A stretch of 61,176 nt of DNA. It comes from an uncultured Collinsella sp. Lineage in GTDB: Bacteria > Actinomycetota > Coriobacteriia > Coriobacteriales > Coriobacteriaceae. Positions 58,978-61,176 of this stretch are shown piece by piece. The notes under the pieces were generated by a model. That model searched no databases, was not told the DNA's origin, and saw only the letters and a program-made list of their open reading frames with translations. A program made the position numbers and the translations under genes. The first letter of the stretch is position 1, and each line of letters begins with the position of its first letter. The stretch covers positions 1-61,176 of the forward strand of contig CATYLC010000014.1 of assembly GCA_958408685.1 (NCBI GenBank), in the 5' to 3' direction.

Positions 58978-59695
58978 TTAATCGCTCTCCTTAATCCTTG
59001 ACTTAAGCACCCTTGCAGGCACCCCCCCCCAGAATGGAATATGCAGGATATGTACCGGACGCCACAACGGCATTTGCAGCAACGACACAACCATGGCCAA
59101 CATTCGCCCCGTCAAGAAAAACAGCGCCGGCACCGATCCAAACATCGTCATCAACAAAAATGCCGCGATGCGTAACGCCCTGTTGACGTATAGGGGTATC
59201 TATATCTTCAATTACATGATTCTCTGAATGGAAGCGCACATATTGACCGGCTATTACATCATTGCCAATACTAATGCCACCAGCAGCTCCGAAATAGCAA
59301 TTGGAACCAAACGTAGAGTTATTGCCAATAGAAAGGCCTTTACCAATATGCGATAAACTACCAGTACATTCAATGCGTGAATAACGCCCAAGCAACGAAC
59401 GATCGCCAAGTCGAACACCATTAGATGAAAGAGCATCAATGAAGACACCGTCTTGAAGACGGACCTTCGCCCCAAGAGAAATTTGAGATTTACAACGAAG
59501 CTTGACTCTTCTTCCCATAAACAGGGGCCCGTTCTTCGAAGCGTAACGAAAACCCCTTATAAAGCCTCGAATAGCCGAAGCGGCATAGGATATACAAGTT
59601 TGAAATAAATAAAATAACGGCACAGATTTATCGAGCTCAAAGTCATCTTTACCAACAATATGTAGAGCTGGAGTCAGTAGCTTATTACGCCTCAC
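58978..59695 (-). pseudogene. Hexapeptide acyltransferase with a frameshift at a G9 tract
   Basis: A left-handed beta-helix O-acetyltransferase of the WbbJ/Maa type. Hexapeptide repeats run from about residue 70 (ISLGAKVRLQDGVFID, KGLSIGNNSTFGSNCYFG), with the catalytic His in FHSENH. As written, the G9 tract (minus strand) gives ILGGGACKGA and a stop at 59003, 230 aa. With eight Gs the same stretch reads ILGGVPARVLKSRIKESD and stops at 58978-58980, the standard end of this family. The gene is therefore probably phase-variable or carries a sequencing slip. It overlaps the GT4 gene by 11 bases. Confidence 0.8.
59022..59030 (-). repeat. Homopolymeric G9 (plus-strand C9) tract
   Basis: Nine consecutive Gs on the coding strand near the 3' end of the acyltransferase gene. 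This length is prone to slipped-strand change and decides the C-terminal frame. Confidence 0.9.
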
Positions 59696-61040
59696 TATTT
59701 ACCTCGCACATCAAATCTAAATAAACACTCTCAAGAAGGGCTACTTGTTCAGCCATTGTGATTGGATAGTCTTCCGGAATGGAAACTACAGAATCCGAGT
59801 TCAAGCATGCAAGTTCAAGTTTTGCGGCCAAGTCGGACGCATCCCCAGCTTTGAATACGAACTCATCAGGGACCAGCTCGCATGCGCCTACAGCGTCGGA
59901 ACAAACGACTGGCACATGTTCGCAAAGCGCCTCCAATACCACGAACCCGCAGGTTTCGTGACATATTGAAGGCACAACGACAACGTCATGCGCTTTCAAT
60001 ATGTCACGCATTGAGTCGGGAGCGATACGACCGTACCCATGAACCTCCGGGATATCTTCAAAGGCAGGGTACTCGTCTCCATATAGATCGAGCTCGAATT
60101 TAATTCCACTTGAATGAAGAATTCGCACGGCTTTACAAAGAGTTGCAAAACCCTTATAGCCTTTTACTCCCCCAAAGTAAGCCATCTTTACCAAATTACC
60201 GCGGCGGCGAAACTCTTTAAACTCATTTGATGCTTTTAAACCTGCATGAGTGATGGGGATCAACCTATAAAAGGCATCTGGTAAATACTCCGTATACATG
60301 CATTCCGTCATGAGGGTATTCGACGCTATGACATCAACATCATCGAAAATCGCTCGATTGTAATCAAGATAATCTTTATAGACGCTGACCTGTTCAGTCG
60401 TAGGGGCATTAACGAGCATGGATTCGTCAGAGACAGACATCTCGTGCTTAACACGAGAGCCGAAAAACCGAACCATTTTCGATTGTTTTAGACGCGAATA
60501 TAGCCCCGACTGCATTATCTTGCTCTTCGCAAACGTCATACCAACGCCGCTGCAACACATAGCGCAACGGGACGCAGAAGGACCACAGCAGCTTTCACCA
60601 CAACGGTTGACCAACGTGCAACGAGGGCAAATAGCGAAATAATCATGAGTTGTAAAGAGCATAGGAATGCCTCTGCTCTTTGCAATATCGAAAAATTCTT
60701 TATGAATACCCTGGAAACTGTGGATATGAATAATGTCAGGGCTGAAAATCTCAATACAAGACTTATAAGCGTCGGGATTATCACATGAGGCCATAAAAGC
60801 CTTAGGTTCAGCCACTCCATAGGTAAGCGGGACCGGAAGAGGATTTACCACCTCAAACGCAATCAAATTATCAAGTTTTTTTGCCTTTATTCGAGTCTTG
60901 CCTGGAAGAAACCGACCGGGATAAAGCAGGGCGATTTCATAGCCAAAATCATCCTGAGCATCCATCAGCTCGGTGCAGTATCTAGTTAATCCACCAGTCC
61001 TTAAAGGCGGCAATCCTAAACTCACATGAAGAACTCTCAT
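59685..61040 (-). CDS. GT4 glycosyltransferase
   Basis: A 451-aa GT-B enzyme. The N-terminal acceptor domain starts MRVLHVSLGLPPLRTGGLTR, with the glycine-rich loop. A cysteine-rich insert (CPRCTLVNRCGESCCGPSASRC) around residue 150-175 is typical of a GT4 subgroup with TTHDYF before it. The C-terminal donor domain contains KMAYFGGVKGYKGF and the EX7E-type HETCGFVVLEALCEHVPVV. It overlaps rfbD as ATGA and the acyltransferase by 11 bases. Confidence 0.9.
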   Translation of the reverse strand: MRVLHVSLGLPPLRTGGLTRYCTELMDAQDDFGYEIALLYPGRFLPGKTRIKAKKLDNLIAFEVVNPLPVPLTYGVAEPKAFMASCDNPDAYKSCIEIFSPDIIHIHSFQGIHKEFFDIAKSRGIPMLFTTHDYFAICPRCTLVNRCGESCCGPSASRCAMCCSGVGMTFAKSKIMQSGLYSRLKQSKMVRFFGSRVKHEMSVSDESMLVNAPTTEQVSVYKDYLDYNRAIFDDVDVIASNTLMTECMYTEYLPDAFYRLIPITHAGLKASNEFKEFRRRGNLVKMAYFGGVKGYKGFATLCKAVRILHSSGIKFELDLYGDEYPAFEDIPEVHGYGRIAPDSMRDILKAHDVVVVPSICHETCGFVVLEALCEHVPVVCSDAVGACELVPDEFVFKAGDASDLAAKLELACLNSDSVVSIPEDYPITMAEQVALLESVYLDLMCEVNSEA

Positions 61041-61176
61041 GCACGAACCATTTCATTATGTCGATCCAGAATCTCGTCAAGGTACTCCCCCAGCTCTTCC
61101 TCCCAGTCGGGCATGTGGAAGCCGACCGACTCGAGCCTGGAAAGGTCGAGCGCGGAGTGGACCGGGCGCGGGGCGA
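61037..61176 (-). CDS. rfbD: dTDP-4-dehydrorhamnose reductase, C-terminal part
   Basis: The window ends inside this gene. The last 45 codons read RPVHSALDLSRLESVGFHMP, then DWEEELGEYLDEIL, the conserved RfbD C-terminus (RPxxSxLD, W-E-E). It makes dTDP-L-rhamnose, so rhamnose is likely in the polymer. The stop TGA overlaps the ATG of the GT4 gene. The 5' part lies beyond 61176. Confidence 0.87.
   Translation of the reverse strand, partial: APRPVHSALDLSRLESVGFHMPDWEEELGEYLDEILDRHNEMVRA

Noticed and set aside
1..61176. CRISPR array
   Set aside because: No set of short direct repeats with regular unique spacers was seen anywhere; the tandem units at 22.7 kb and 49 kb are of other kinds.

Overview
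The window reads as a chromosomal segment of a high-GC, single-membrane gut actinobacterium of the class Coriobacteriia, most like Collinsella. This is an inference. It rests on the GC-rich housekeeping genes, the translation/transcription superoperon, a Gram-positive type Pel locus without outer-membrane parts, and teichoic-acid-like capsule genes. No database was searched. Almost everything is on the minus strand; the exceptions are a small winged-helix regulator (16.7 kb) and a secreted transglutaminase-like protein (47.5 kb).

Core part (1-34 kb, GC-rich). Two tRNA-Asn genes sit at the left edge. A superoperon then runs right to left: rimP-nusA-infB-rbfA-nrnA-truB-ribF-dnaG-rpoD. It starts at a good sigma-70 promoter followed almost at once by an intrinsic terminator, which is a candidate attenuator. 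Upstream lie leuS (behind a very long hairpin leader), guaB, the winged-helix regulator, a fold-type I PLP protein that seems to lack its catalytic lysine, and a sucrose unit (scrR, scrA, scrB) with two LacI-type operators. Next comes an eight-gene overlapping operon for a Pel-like exopolysaccharide: pelD, pelE, a pelA-type deacetylase, pelF, pelG, then a CotH lipoprotein, a VTC-domain protein and a DUF4956 membrane protein. PelD keeps the c-di-GMP I-site (RESD) next to a dead GGDEF motif.

Accessory island (34-47 kb, AT-richer). This looks like a defence and toxin-antitoxin cluster. It holds a HigB-HigA-SecB-like toxin-antitoxin-chaperone operon behind a perfect 34-bp palindrome; a winged-helix plus FokI-like nuclease without a methyltransferase; a Panacea antitoxin with a RelA/SpoT-domain toxin; a DUF4238 protein; a large STAND-type NTPase; and an SMC/RecF-like ATPase.

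Surface part (47-61 kb). A secreted transglutaminase-like protein ends in two essentially identical lectin cassettes, with a decayed third cassette downstream. The rest is a low-GC capsule or teichoic-type glycan cluster, read right to left from a partial rfbD: glycosyltransferases, acyltransferase, Wzy, Wzx, CDP-polyol phosphotransferase, an IspD/TarI-like cytidylyltransferase and an SDR enzyme. Two of its genes are frameshifted at homopolymers. One is a G9 tract near the end of the acyltransferase: eight Gs would restore a canonical C-terminus, so phase variation is plausible.

Dispersed structured repeats lie at 14.95, 17.13, 22.63 and 22.70 kb. The pair at 14.95 and 22.63 kb shows compensatory stem changes. 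Everything here is read by eye. Domain calls come from motifs, and the operator and attenuator calls are predictions.
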